Shown here: positions 16,992 to 24,577 of the stretch, one piece after another
Layout: the number at the start of each line of letters is the position of its first letter
Position numbering within the stretch: the first letter of the stretch is position 1
From: an uncultured Bacteroidales bacterium
GTDB lineage: Bacteria > Bacteroidota > Bacteroidia > Bacteroidales > Bacteroidaceae
DNA: 34,678 nt
Direction: 5' to 3'
Assembly: GCA_902801475.1 (NCBI GenBank)
Contig: CADCIO010000050.1
Coordinates: 1 to 34,678, forward strand
Made by a program: the position numbers and the translations under genes
Notes under the pieces: model-generated
Told to the model about the DNA's origin: nothing
Database searches by the model: none
The model's input: the letters and a program-made list of their open reading frames with translations, nothing else

Positions 16992-19067
16992 ATGAAAACG
17001 AAAGAGGAATTGAATTTGATATTGACTCTTATTCGGAAGCATAACCTTCCTTTGAGTCCTATTTTAGAATACGCGATCCAAGAAAAAATTGACGAGTGTT
17101 CTGAAGGGGAGTCTTTTGATGATTCAATTCTGGAGGAAAGAACGTCAAAGGTTCCAGAAGAATCCTCAGATTTGTTTGAAGAAAAAGAGGAAAAGAAACC
17201 AGAACCTGTGGAAACGGGGTCAAACACATTGAGAATTGTAGAATTTGGAAAACGTGGTATAGCTGTTGTTGGAGACACAAAATCACACAGGCTTTCACTT
17301 AGAGCTATGGGGGGATATTATATGCCTCATACAGTATACGGGCCGGCTTGGGTTTTCCCCTTTAAAAAACAAGAGAAAATACAGGCGTATATTGATGGGG
17401 ACACGTCTGTTGTTGTGGAAAAACAAAAACACGAAGAAAGACATAATGTTGATAAATGGAGAACTGATACAAATGAGAAAACCTCGGGTAAGCCGTTGAA
17501 TAAACGCCGTTTTGTGCTTGAAACAGTAAGAAACTATGTTTGCTGTCATCCCTCAATCACATATGAAGGATTGATAAAAGTTTTTCCTGCTTCATTGAGC
17601 TATAATAAATCCAATGGAGTTGTCAAACTCTATGATGATGTCGTCAAAAAAATTTCACTCAATCCAAATGCGCGCAAATACTTTTTCTTGAAAGATAATG
17701 AAATTATTCAATTGTTGGATGGAGTAAAAGTAGTTGTTCACAGCCAGTGGGGGGATGACTTTGACATGTTTCTCAAAGTTGCTGAAAAAATATTTCACGT
17801 GATACAGTATAGAGAAGGCTATTTGTTAGATACTTCTTCCATTCAAGCAACAAGAAACGATGATTTATCATCTTTTTCTCAAAAAGAATCAGAAAAGGAC
17901 AAACGGATTGGTTATATTGTAAGATTGATGCCATCACAACTTGAGGGAGAAATAGTTCGAACCAAAGTTGATAAAAAGGGAACTAAAAAACTAGTAATTA
18001 AAACTACACTAAGCGGAAATGTGATTGAAATCAATGATTTACCATTTCTGTATGAAATTATACAACGTGAAACAAAGACGGATGAGATTGGTGAGAAGGA
18101 TGATGAAGTATTTGTGGAGAAAACGATAGAAACGGAACCTACGACAGAAACAAAAGTTACTGATATTATATCTGAGAGTGACCTTGTTTCGGATAGTAGA
18201 AGCGGGAAAACATGGACAGAAGACGAAGAGGAACTTATAACGAATTATTTCCAAGAGGGGAAAGATTGCGCTACAATTGCAGAACTTGTAGGACGAACTG
18301 AACTGGCAATAAAGAGTCGCTTGGCAAAACTCGGTTTGATTAAATATACATACGGTGAAGATGAGTCCAGTAGCGAACTTGAAGTTGAGCATGTCTATTT
18401 GGATAATAAGGGCAATACCATAAGAACTGAAATTGAAAGACAAAAGGTGAAGAGCCCAGAAACAGAATACAAAGATGCTGAAGAAACAATTGAAGAGGTG
18501 GCTGAGTCCGATTTTGGGTCCTCTGTCAAAATAGGAACAAGAGTAAGGCTCTTCCCGTCACAAGTTGAAGGCGTTGTCGTGGATCAATTGATTTCCAAAT
18601 CAGGAGAGAGAAAAATTGTGGTAGAAAAAGATGATGGATCTCGGATGACTGCCCAGGATCACCCATATTTGTATAAGATTGTAAAGAAAAGGAGAAAAAG
18701 GATTGGTGAGACAGAAAATGAGACTAATAGACAATACGTAGGAATATTTAAGGAAAATGAATCGACTCGTGGGAATATCATCAAAGAGCAGTTTCGTTCA
18801 TTCCTCTCATGGAGGAAGCCTATGAGTACTGCTAATCGCTATACAGAAGCTTTGGATCATGCTGTCCGAGAGTGGATCAAAAAGGAAGTGGATAGTACAG
18901 CTGATTCCATCTTCAGTTACACTAGCTCTGAGGATGTGCGCCTCTGCATCGATATGCTTAAATCATTACCTGAATTTCTCAACGATAATGTCCAAAAACA
19001 TAGAAATATGTCAGCAGCATTGGATCAATATCTACTTTTATCGAGGAAAGAGAAAAAGGAAACATGA
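16992..19067 (+). CDS. fifth gene of the BREX operon: multidomain, probably DNA-binding protein
   Basis: Not part of the standard four-gene BREX type 4 set. I chose ATG 16992; a GTG at 16986 overlapping the brxL stop would add two residues (691 versus 693 aa). In 693-aa numbering: an acidic N-terminus (to 75); a compact domain (82-137) with GIAVVGDTK and AWVFPFKK, like small domains I associate with Bacteroidota mobile-element proteins; a second domain (173-275) with FPASL and QWGDDFDMF; a repeated unit with VRLMPSQLEG (307-360) and VRLFPSQVEG (514-566), KOW/SH3-like; between them a GcrA/Myb-like HTH (409-452, WTEDEEELI ... AIKSRLAKLGLI); and a helical C-terminus (595-690). No nuclease motif was recognised. 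Overlap with brxL implies co-translation. Its role is unknown; target recognition or regulation is a guess. Confidence 0.85.
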   Translation: MKTKEELNLILTLIRKHNLPLSPILEYAIQEKIDECSEGESFDDSILEERTSKVPEESSDLFEEKEEKKPEPVETGSNTLRIVEFGKRGIAVVGDTKSHRLSLRAMGGYYMPHTVYGPAWVFPFKKQEKIQAYIDGDTSVVVEKQKHEERHNVDKWRTDTNEKTSGKPLNKRRFVLETVRNYVCCHPSITYEGLIKVFPASLSYNKSNGVVKLYDDVVKKISLNPNARKYFFLKDNEIIQLLDGVKVVVHSQWGDDFDMFLKVAEKIFHVIQYREGYLLDTSSIQATRNDDLSSFSQKESEKDKRIGYIVRLMPSQLEGEIVRTKVDKKGTKKLVIKTTLSGNVIEINDLPFLYEIIQRETKTDEIGEKDDEVFVEKTIETEPTTETKVTDIISESDLVSDSRSGKTWTEDEEELITNYFQEGKDCATIAELVGRTELAIKSRLAKLGLIKYTYGEDESSSELEVEHVYLDNKGNTIRTEIERQKVKSPETEYKDAEETIEEVAESDFGSSVKIGTRVRLFPSQVEGVVVDQLISKSGERKIVVEKDDGSRMTAQDHPYLYKIVKKRRKRIGETENETNRQYVGIFKENESTRGNIIKEQFRSFLSWRKPMSTANRYTEALDHAVREWIKKEVDSTADSIFSYTSSEDVRLCIDMLKSLPEFLNDNVQKHRNMSAALDQYLLLSRKEKKET

Positions 19068-19116
19068 ACTAAAGAATACCCTATGTTTGACTTCTCATTA
19101 AGATGTCTGAATGGAA

Positions 19117-19166
19117 GATGGAGAAAAAGAAAAAAGATAAATAATTACTGTTTATCTCTTTCCATC
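19117..19166. other. weak two-part hairpin downstream of the BREX operon
   Basis: Outer arms GATGGA (19117-19122) and TCCATC (19161-19166) enclose inner arms GATAAA (19136-19141) and TTTATC (19151-19156). It lies 50 bp after the last BREX gene and could help end that transcript, but it is AT-rich and lacks a T run. Confidence 0.3.
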
Positions 19167-19273
19167 ACCAATTCGTCAGCCAAATATTCATTGCTCAAAC
19201 AATGCTCAAAGTTTTGTAGTCCATCTCGTAGATTATTGATATCGGCGGCACATATACAACTTAATAATGGATG
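19145..19273 (-). pseudogene. possible C-terminal remnant of a lost gene
   Basis: On the minus strand a 42-codon stretch runs from an upstream TGA to a TAA without a suitable start. It reads ADINNLRDGLQNFEHCLSNE followed by a further helical, acidic stretch, which looks like genuine protein sequence. No family is identified. It may be the 3' end of a gene interrupted when the island was inserted. The evidence is compositional only. Confidence 0.25.
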
Positions 19274-19335
19274 TCACGGGGACAGGTGAATGATATAAGA
19301 TGTAAGAAGGGAACAAAGAAATAATTGGCGAAAAG

Positions 19336-19367
19336 TTTGGTGATTTCGGTAGAAGGTTGTACTTTTG
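19336..19367 (+). promoter_or_regulatory. promoter of a small RNA gene
   Basis: -33 TTTG (19336-19339), 20-bp spacer and -7 TACTTTTG (19360-19367). Its -7 region is nearly identical to that of the BREX operon promoter. The transcript should start about 7 bp later, just before the first RNA stem. Confidence 0.75.
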
Positions 19368-19373
19368 CAGCAG

Positions 19374-19499
19374 AAACTATAGAGGATGCTCCATAACCGT
19401 AAGGCTGGAGACAAATGCGTGACGCCCCGAAAGGGGTACATCTAAAAAATAGGCTCTCCTCTATAACCTAGGGCTTGACCGAAAGGTCAGCCCTTTTTT
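19374..19499 (+). ncRNA. free-standing structured small RNA, about 125 nt
   Basis: Between a strong promoter and an intrinsic terminator, the RNA folds with a closing stem TATAGAGGA (19378-19386) / TCCTCTATA (19457-19465). Inside are a hairpin CTCCA...TGGAG with an inner CC-GUAA-GG, and a CCCC-GAAA-GGGG tetraloop hairpin. There is no open frame, and the next gene lies on the other strand, so it is not a leader of a plus-strand gene. It does not resemble SRP RNA, tmRNA, RNase P RNA or a riboswitch that I know. A Bacteroidota-specific small RNA is likely. The start is estimated from the promoter. Confidence 0.75.
19471..19499 (+). terminator. intrinsic terminator of the small RNA
   Basis: GGGCTTGACC-GAAA-GGTCAGCCC (19471-19493, one bulged T) followed by six T. 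The stretch 19500-19638 after it holds no gene or structure I can support. Confidence 0.9.
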
Positions 19500-19638
19500 C
19501 TTTCCATCCCCCGACATCCGTTCGCCTTCCGCTTCAGCTTCGTGTCCTTGCCTCGCAGAAAGCTACTTCTGTCCCCCACCAGTCTGAAAAAGATTATCAA
19601 TCATTTTCAGCCGTGGTGTCCCAATCCTATGGGGATGA

Positions 19639-20175
19639 TTATTCGAACTTTTCTGCCCAGGAGGTGAATCGTTTCACGCCTTCTTCTCCGAATCGGGAGA
19701 GGGAACGGATGGCTTGCTCGAGGGTCTTCTCGGTGGTGAGTTTGGTCTTGGAGAAGAATTTGTCGGCGTAGCAGACTATTTGTTCCTCGATGGTTTCGGG
19801 CAGGAGGTCTTGTGGGGGAATGGGCAGGTTCTGCGCGATGATGTCCTGAAGGGAGAGTCCTGCTCCAGTGTGTCGTTCACACACGCGGGCGTGGCGAGGA
19901 AATCCTTCTGCACGCATCAGGTCGGCTCCGATGATGCCGTGACGGAGGTAGGGTTCTGTGCCGATGCAATGGATGCTGGGGGCATCGCAACGGAAAATGC
20001 CGATGTCGTGAAGCATGGAGGCTTCTTCCACAAACTGGCGGTCGGCGTTCAGTTCGGGATGGTGGTCAACGATGGATAGGGCTTTATTGGTCACCAGACG
20101 GCTATGCACCATCAGGATGTGGCGCAGTTCGTTGTCCTCTGGGTAGTATTTGTCGATGATGGCTTGGTAGTTCAT
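19639..20175 (-). CDS. HD-domain phosphohydrolase-like protein
   Basis: A 178-aa protein of the HD superfamily (metal-dependent phosphohydrolases). It has H24, the HD pair in MLHDIG (H56, D57), H79 in RHG and H102 in ERHTG, which match the usual metal ligands. The length and layout suit the small stand-alone HD proteins of Bacteroidales. The substrate is unknown. The start at 20175 lies 22 bp after the trmN6 stop, so it is probably the third gene of a uxaC-trmN6-HD transcript. The link to the other two may be only positional. Confidence 0.8.
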   Translation of the reverse strand: MNYQAIIDKYYPEDNELRHILMVHSRLVTNKALSIVDHHPELNADRQFVEEASMLHDIGIFRCDAPSIHCIGTEPYLRHGIIGADLMRAEGFPRHARVCERHTGAGLSLQDIIAQNLPIPPQDLLPETIEEQIVCYADKFFSKTKLTTEKTLEQAIRSLSRFGEEGVKRFTSWAEKFE

Positions 20176-20197
20176 GGAAGATGTGAAATGGATGATG

Positions 20198-20920
20198 TTA
20201 GATGTAAAATGCTTGGGTGAGTTGGGTGTAGTCGGTGGTTCGTTGTCCGTTATTGTCGTAGAGGGTGAGGGTGCTGGTCTCGGCTGGTCGGATGATGGGG
20301 CAGAACTCCAGCATGACTCGATTGAAGGGTTTGCTTTCTTTTGAACGGATGTTCACACGACGGGTGAGATAGAGACGATTTGCCACACAGATGCTGATGA
20401 AATCGGCTGCGCTTTGGTAGGGGATGATGACGCTGAAGAGGCCTTCCTTAGTCAATAATTTTGCAGCATTCTCCACCAATGTTTCGAAGGGCAGCGAGGT
20501 GGTGTGTCGAGCTGTATCTCTGGCTGTATTGCCACTTAAAGTATCTTCGGTATAAAATGGTGGATTTGAAACGATTACATCGTATTGATTAGAGAAGGAG
20601 TCGATGTTTTTGAAGTCCTGCTTGAGAATCGAGATTTGAGTCTTGAAAGGACTGCTTTCAACGTTCTCTCTTGCTTGCTCGATGGAAGCATCATCGATGT
20701 CAATCCCGATGATCTTTGCATGGGGAAATCGCTGTGCCAGCATGAGGGCAATGAGCCCTGTGCCTGTACCAATGTCTAAACAGTTGACAGTTGAGGGTTG
20801 AGAGTTGACAGTTGGGCTGTCGCACCACGCTCCAAGCAACACACCATCCGTGCCGACCTTCATGGCGGAACGGTCGTGACGGATGGTGAATTGTTTGAAA
20901 CGAAAATCTGGTGTTCCCAA
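20198..20920 (-). CDS. trmN6: tRNA1(Val) (adenine(37)-N6)-methyltransferase
   Basis: A 240-aa class I SAM-dependent methyltransferase of the TrmN6/YfiC family, which methylates N6 of A37 in tRNA1(Val). The N-terminus FRFKQFTIRHD and KVGTDGVLLGAW are characteristic. The SAM-binding motif is LDIGTGTG (48-55) and the catalytic motif is NPPF (119-122), as in N6-adenine methyltransferases. Residues 34-46, between GAWC and the SAM motif, are encoded by a heptamer tandem repeat and replace a short loop, an unusual insertion close to the cofactor site. It lies 13 bp after the uxaC stop. Confidence 0.9.
   Translation of the reverse strand: MGTPDFRFKQFTIRHDRSAMKVGTDGVLLGAWCDSPTVNSQPSTVNCLDIGTGTGLIALMLAQRFPHAKIIGIDIDDASIEQARENVESSPFKTQISILKQDFKNIDSFSNQYDVIVSNPPFYTEDTLSGNTARDTARHTTSLPFETLVENAAKLLTKEGLFSVIIPYQSAADFISICVANRLYLTRRVNIRSKESKPFNRVMLEFCPIIRPAETSTLTLYDNNGQRTTDYTQLTQAFYI
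20782..20816. repeat. heptamer tandem repeat inside trmN6
   Basis: Five units: AGTTGAC, AGTTGAG, GGTTGAG, AGTTGAC, AGTTGGG. On the coding strand they read as PTVNSQPSTVN, joining KVGTDGVLLGAW to the SAM-binding motif in frame. Confidence 0.9.
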
Positions 20921-20933
20921 CAGGCTCTATACT

Positions 20934-22352
20934 TTAAAAGTTGAAGTAGTTCTTCGCGTTGTTATAGGAGATGTCCTCAATCATCTGGTTCACACGCTCA
21001 GCCTCATAACCAGTGTAGGGCACTTCGCCGTTCTCGATGTCGGTGGCAACGAGGTTGCAGAGAATGCGACGGAAGTACTCGTGACGAGGGTAGGAGAGGA
21101 AGGAACGTGAGTCGGTCAGCATACCTACGAATCGGCTCAGAAGTCCGAGCAGGGAAAGTGCGTTCATCTGCTTGGTCATGCCGTCCTTCTGGTCGAGGAA
21201 CCACCAGCCTGAACCCCACTGGATCTTCCCAGGGATGGAACCGTCCTGGAAGTTGCCCAGCATGGTGGCGAGCACCTCGTTGGCACATGGGTTGAGGTTG
21301 TAGAGGATGGTCTTTGCCAGCTTGCCCTCTGAATTGAGTTTGTCAAGGAACTTCGAGCACTTCTTGGCTGTGTTAAACTCGCCGATGGAGTCGAAACCTG
21401 TGTCAGGACCAATGAGCTTGAACATCTTGGAGTTGTTGTCACGGATGGCTCCATAGTGGAATTGCTGTGCCCAACCAGCCTCTGCGTCCTGCACACCAAA
21501 GATGTGCATCATGGCTGACTTGAACTTCAGGATTTCTTCCTGAGCGAGTTCCTTGCCGCTATAGACCTTGTCGAAGATGGCCTTGATTTCAGCGTCAGTA
21601 TAGTCTTCGGCGTAGAACTCCTCGATACCGTGGTCGGAGAGTTTACAGCCCATCGAAGCAAAGAAGTCGTGACGTGCTTGGATGGCATCGATGTATTCGT
21701 TGAAGTTGTTGATGGTCTTGCCGCTCACCTCAGAAAGCTTGTCCACATAAGCCTTGAAGTTGGCTGGTACCTCGACAGCCATTGCCTTATCAGGACGCCA
21801 TGTGGGCAGCATTTTGGTCTCCATCGTAGGATCAGCAGCCACTTGCTTGTGGTATTCGAGGGAATCAACGGGATCGTCGGTTGTGCAGACCACCTTCACG
21901 TTGTAGTGCTTCATCAAACCGCGTGGCGTGAACTTGGGGTCGTTCTTTATTTGCTCGTTGCACTCATCAAAAATCTCACGGGCATTTTCAGGATTCAATG
22001 TCTTGTTGATGCCAAATGCCGTCTTCAGTTCCAGATGTGTCCAGTGGTAGAGGGGGTTACGGAAGCAGTAGGGGAGTGTCTCTGCCCATTTCTCGAACTT
22101 CTCCCAGTCGGAAGTGTCCTTACCGGTGCAGAAACGTTCGGCAACACCATTGCTGCGCATCGCTCTCCACTTGTAGTGGTCGCCTCCCAACCAAATCTGT
22201 GTGATGGATTCAAAACGCTTGTTTTCAGCCACTTGCTGAGGAACAAGATGACAATGGTAGTCAATAATTGGCATCTTAGATGCGTGCTCGTGATACAACT
22301 TCTGTGCGATGTCGCTCTGCAACAGGAAGTTTTCGTCCATAAATGGTTTCAT
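20934..22352 (-). CDS. uxaC: glucuronate isomerase (uronate isomerase)
   Basis: A 472-aa protein that matches UxaC over its full length. It converts D-glucuronate to D-fructuronate and D-galacturonate to D-tagaturonate, the first step of hexuronate use in the cytoplasm. The metal-binding HCHL motif (DYHCHL, near residue 33) lies near the N-terminus, and WLGGDHYKWRAMR is a family hallmark. The start MKPFMDENFLL is the family norm. Other hexuronate genes (uxaA, uxaB, uxuA) are absent here, so the pathway must be completed elsewhere. A promoter lies at 22388-22420. Confidence 0.95.
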   Translation of the reverse strand: MKPFMDENFLLQSDIAQKLYHEHASKMPIIDYHCHLVPQQVAENKRFESITQIWLGGDHYKWRAMRSNGVAERFCTGKDTSDWEKFEKWAETLPYCFRNPLYHWTHLELKTAFGINKTLNPENAREIFDECNEQIKNDPKFTPRGLMKHYNVKVVCTTDDPVDSLEYHKQVAADPTMETKMLPTWRPDKAMAVEVPANFKAYVDKLSEVSGKTINNFNEYIDAIQARHDFFASMGCKLSDHGIEEFYAEDYTDAEIKAIFDKVYSGKELAQEEILKFKSAMMHIFGVQDAEAGWAQQFHYGAIRDNNSKMFKLIGPDTGFDSIGEFNTAKKCSKFLDKLNSEGKLAKTILYNLNPCANEVLATMLGNFQDGSIPGKIQWGSGWWFLDQKDGMTKQMNALSLLGLLSRFVGMLTDSRSFLSYPRHEYFRRILCNLVATDIENGEVPYTGYEAERVNQMIEDISYNNAKNYFNF

Positions 22353-22387
22353 GTGCTATAAAAGTTTGGTTAAATGATTTGTGGGGA

Positions 22388-22420
22388 CAAAGGTAGTACT
22401 TTTTCATTGATAATTGACAA
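22388..22420 (-). promoter_or_regulatory. promoter of uxaC with its -33 region inside a heptamer repeat
   Basis: -7 TACCTTTG (22388-22395) with a TTG at 22418-22420 and a 22-bp spacer. The -33 candidate is supplied by the heptamer tract at 22407-22441, so the number of units may affect promoter strength. Confidence 0.5.
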
Positions 22421-22441
22421 TTGACCATTGATAATTAGTCA
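22407..22441. repeat. heptamer tandem repeat upstream of uxaC
   Basis: Five units: TTGATAA, TTGACAA, TTGACCA, TTGATAA, TTAGTCA. It lies in the uxaC-glnS intergenic region and overlaps the -33 region of the uxaC promoter. Confidence 0.85.
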
Positions 22442-22491
22442 TTCGGGGTGTTTTTTTTACTTTTTATTCACAAACCCTTTAAAAAGCGGAA

Positions 22492-22517
22492 GACATCTCA
22501 CTTCACAATGAGACGTC
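22492..22517. other. hairpin between uxaC and glnS
   Basis: GACATCTCA (22492-22500) pairs with TGAGACGTC (22509-22517). The one mismatch becomes a G-U pair only if the minus strand is transcribed. A minus-strand -7-like TAACTTTG at 22582-22589 lacks a good -33. A short minus-strand RNA is possible. Otherwise 22442-22675 holds nothing I can support. Confidence 0.35.
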
Positions 22518-22675
22518 TCCTATTTCCCTTTTTTAGGTACTAGTTTCTAAGGTAAAAAGATTGTTTTCAGGATAACGGTGGCAAAGTTAGGGCTTATTTT
22601 TGAATAAACGAGTGATGGGAAATGTGTTTTTCAACATAAATCGTCTTTTTTCGGCATTTTTATGGGTGAACATGC

Positions 22676-22705
22676 TTGAAACAAGGAAAATCTTTTGTAA
22701 TTTTG
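22676..22705 (+). promoter_or_regulatory. promoter of glnS
   Basis: -33 TTG (22676-22678), 19-bp spacer and -7 TAATTTTG (22698-22705), about 85 bp before the glnS ATG. Confidence 0.65.
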
Positions 22706-22790
22706 CACCCAATATTGATGTGGATGACACATCTTTTATATTAAAAAGAACAGAATTTATATTAGAACACGAATATAAGAAATAGTTGAC

Positions 22791-24572
22791 ATGAGTGTAG
22801 AAAACGCAGAAGAACTCAAGACGGAAGAGGGCAGAAAGGAATCTCTCAACTTTATTGAAGAGCAGCTGGTGAAGGATTTGGCTGAAGGTAAGAACGGTGG
22901 AAGGATGCAGACGCGCTTTCCCCCTGAACCTAACGGCTATCTGCATATAGGACACGCCAAGGCCATCGCGCTTGACTTTGGTTTGGCGCAGAAGTATGGT
23001 GGTGTTTGTAATCTTCGTATGGACGACACGAACCCTCAGAAGGAGGACACAGAATATGTGGAAGCCATCAAGCGCGACATTGAGTGGCTGGGCTTCAAGT
23101 GGGGCAATATCTATTATGCCAGCGATTATTTTCAGAAGCTTTGGGACTTGGCCGTTGCGCTGATCAAGCAAGGCAGAGCCTATATCGACGAACAGACCGC
23201 CGAACAGATTGCTGAGCAGAAGGGTACACCCACTCAGGCAGGTACGAACTCACCTTATCGTGACCGTTCTGTGGAGGAGAGTCTGCGTCTGTTCGAGGAG
23301 ATGAACTCGGGCAACATGGAACCAGGTAAGATGGTGTTGCGTGCCAAGATTGATATGGCAAGCCCCAATATGCACTTCCGTGACCCTATCCTCTATCGTG
23401 TGCTGAACATGCCGCATTGGCGTACAGGCAACCAATGGAACGCTTACCCAATGTATGACTTCACACATGGACAATGTGACTATTGGGAGGGTGTGACCCA
23501 CTCATGGTGTACGCTGGAGTTTGTCAGCCACCGTCCGCTCTATGACCTTTTCGTGGATTGGGCAAAGGAAACGGACGGTACAGACAATCCGATAGATGAT
23601 AACCGTCCCCGTCAGACCGAGTTCAACAAACTGAACCTCACCCATATCCTGCTGTCCAAGCGCAACCTGCTCATCCTTGTGAAGGAGGGCATTGTGAATG
23701 GCTGGGATGACCCACGTATGCCGACCATTTGTGGTTTCCGTCGTCGTGGTTACAGTCCTGAAGGCATCTTGGCTTTCATCGACAAGATTGGTTATACGAA
23801 GTTTGACGCCCTCAATCAGATGTCGCTCTTTGAGTCGGCTGTACGTGATGACCTCAACAAGCGAGCTCAGCGTGTAAGTGCTGTCATCAATCCTGTGAAA
23901 CTTGTCATCACCAACTTCCCAGAAGGAGAGACTGAGGTGTATAACGCTGTCAACAACCCTGAGAATGAAGCTGATGGTACACATGAGATCGAATTCAGCC
24001 GTGAGCTGTGGATTGAACGTGACGACTTCATGGAGGACGCTCCCAAGAAGTTCTTCCGACTGGGACCTGGCAAGCAGGTGCGCTTGAAGAACTCTTATAT
24101 TATCCAGTGTCCTGAGAACATTGAGGATTGTGTGGTGAAGGATGCTGAGGGCAACATCATTGAGATTCATGCCGAGCTGATTCCTGAGACCAAGACAGGT
24201 CAAGCTCATAGCGATATGAAGATTAAGGGTAAGACCATCCATTGGGTGAGCTGCAACCACTGCCTTGAGGCTGAGGTGCGCAACTACGACCGTTTGTGGA
24301 TGGTGGAGAATCCACGTGATGAAGTGGCTGCCTACTCGAAGGAACATGGCGACGTGCGTGGCATTGAAGCTATGCGTCCATTCCTCAACCCTAATAGCCT
24401 CGACATCAAGAAGGCTTACGTGGAGAAATGGCTTGCCACACGCAAACCGATGGATTACTTGCAGTTCCAGCGCATTGGCTACTACAACGTCGATCCTGAC
24501 TCTACACCAGAACATCTGGTGTTCAATCGTACGGTCGGCTTGACGGATGCCTGGAAGAAAATCAACAAGTGA
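22791..24572 (+). CDS. glnS: glutaminyl-tRNA synthetase
   Basis: A 593-aa class I aminoacyl-tRNA synthetase charging tRNA-Gln. The HIGH motif is at residues 52-55 within RFPPEPNGYLHIGHAKAI, followed by RMDDTNPQKED. The KMSKS counterpart is LLSKRNLL near residue 290. The C-terminal anticodon-binding beta barrels fill the rest. It is slightly longer than E. coli GlnS (554 aa). A dedicated GlnRS means Gln-tRNA(Gln) need not be made by amidation. The TPR gene starts 5 bp after the stop, so the two are probably one operon. Confidence 0.97.
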   Translation: MSVENAEELKTEEGRKESLNFIEEQLVKDLAEGKNGGRMQTRFPPEPNGYLHIGHAKAIALDFGLAQKYGGVCNLRMDDTNPQKEDTEYVEAIKRDIEWLGFKWGNIYYASDYFQKLWDLAVALIKQGRAYIDEQTAEQIAEQKGTPTQAGTNSPYRDRSVEESLRLFEEMNSGNMEPGKMVLRAKIDMASPNMHFRDPILYRVLNMPHWRTGNQWNAYPMYDFTHGQCDYWEGVTHSWCTLEFVSHRPLYDLFVDWAKETDGTDNPIDDNRPRQTEFNKLNLTHILLSKRNLLILVKEGIVNGWDDPRMPTICGFRRRGYSPEGILAFIDKIGYTKFDALNQMSLFESAVRDDLNKRAQRVSAVINPVKLVITNFPEGETEVYNAVNNPENEADGTHEIEFSRELWIERDDFMEDAPKKFFRLGPGKQVRLKNSYIIQCPENIEDCVVKDAEGNIIEIHAELIPETKTGQAHSDMKIKGKTIHWVSCNHCLEAEVRNYDRLWMVENPRDEVAAYSKEHGDVRGIEAMRPFLNPNSLDIKKAYVEKWLATRKPMDYLQFQRIGYYNVDPDSTPEHLVFNRTVGLTDAWKKINK

Positions 24573-24577
24573 ACTGA

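Noticed and set aside
7076..19067. A DNA methyltransferase (PglX) within the BREX operon
   Set aside because: None of the five genes carries an NPPY/SAM-binding methyltransferase motif that I can see, in keeping with type 4.
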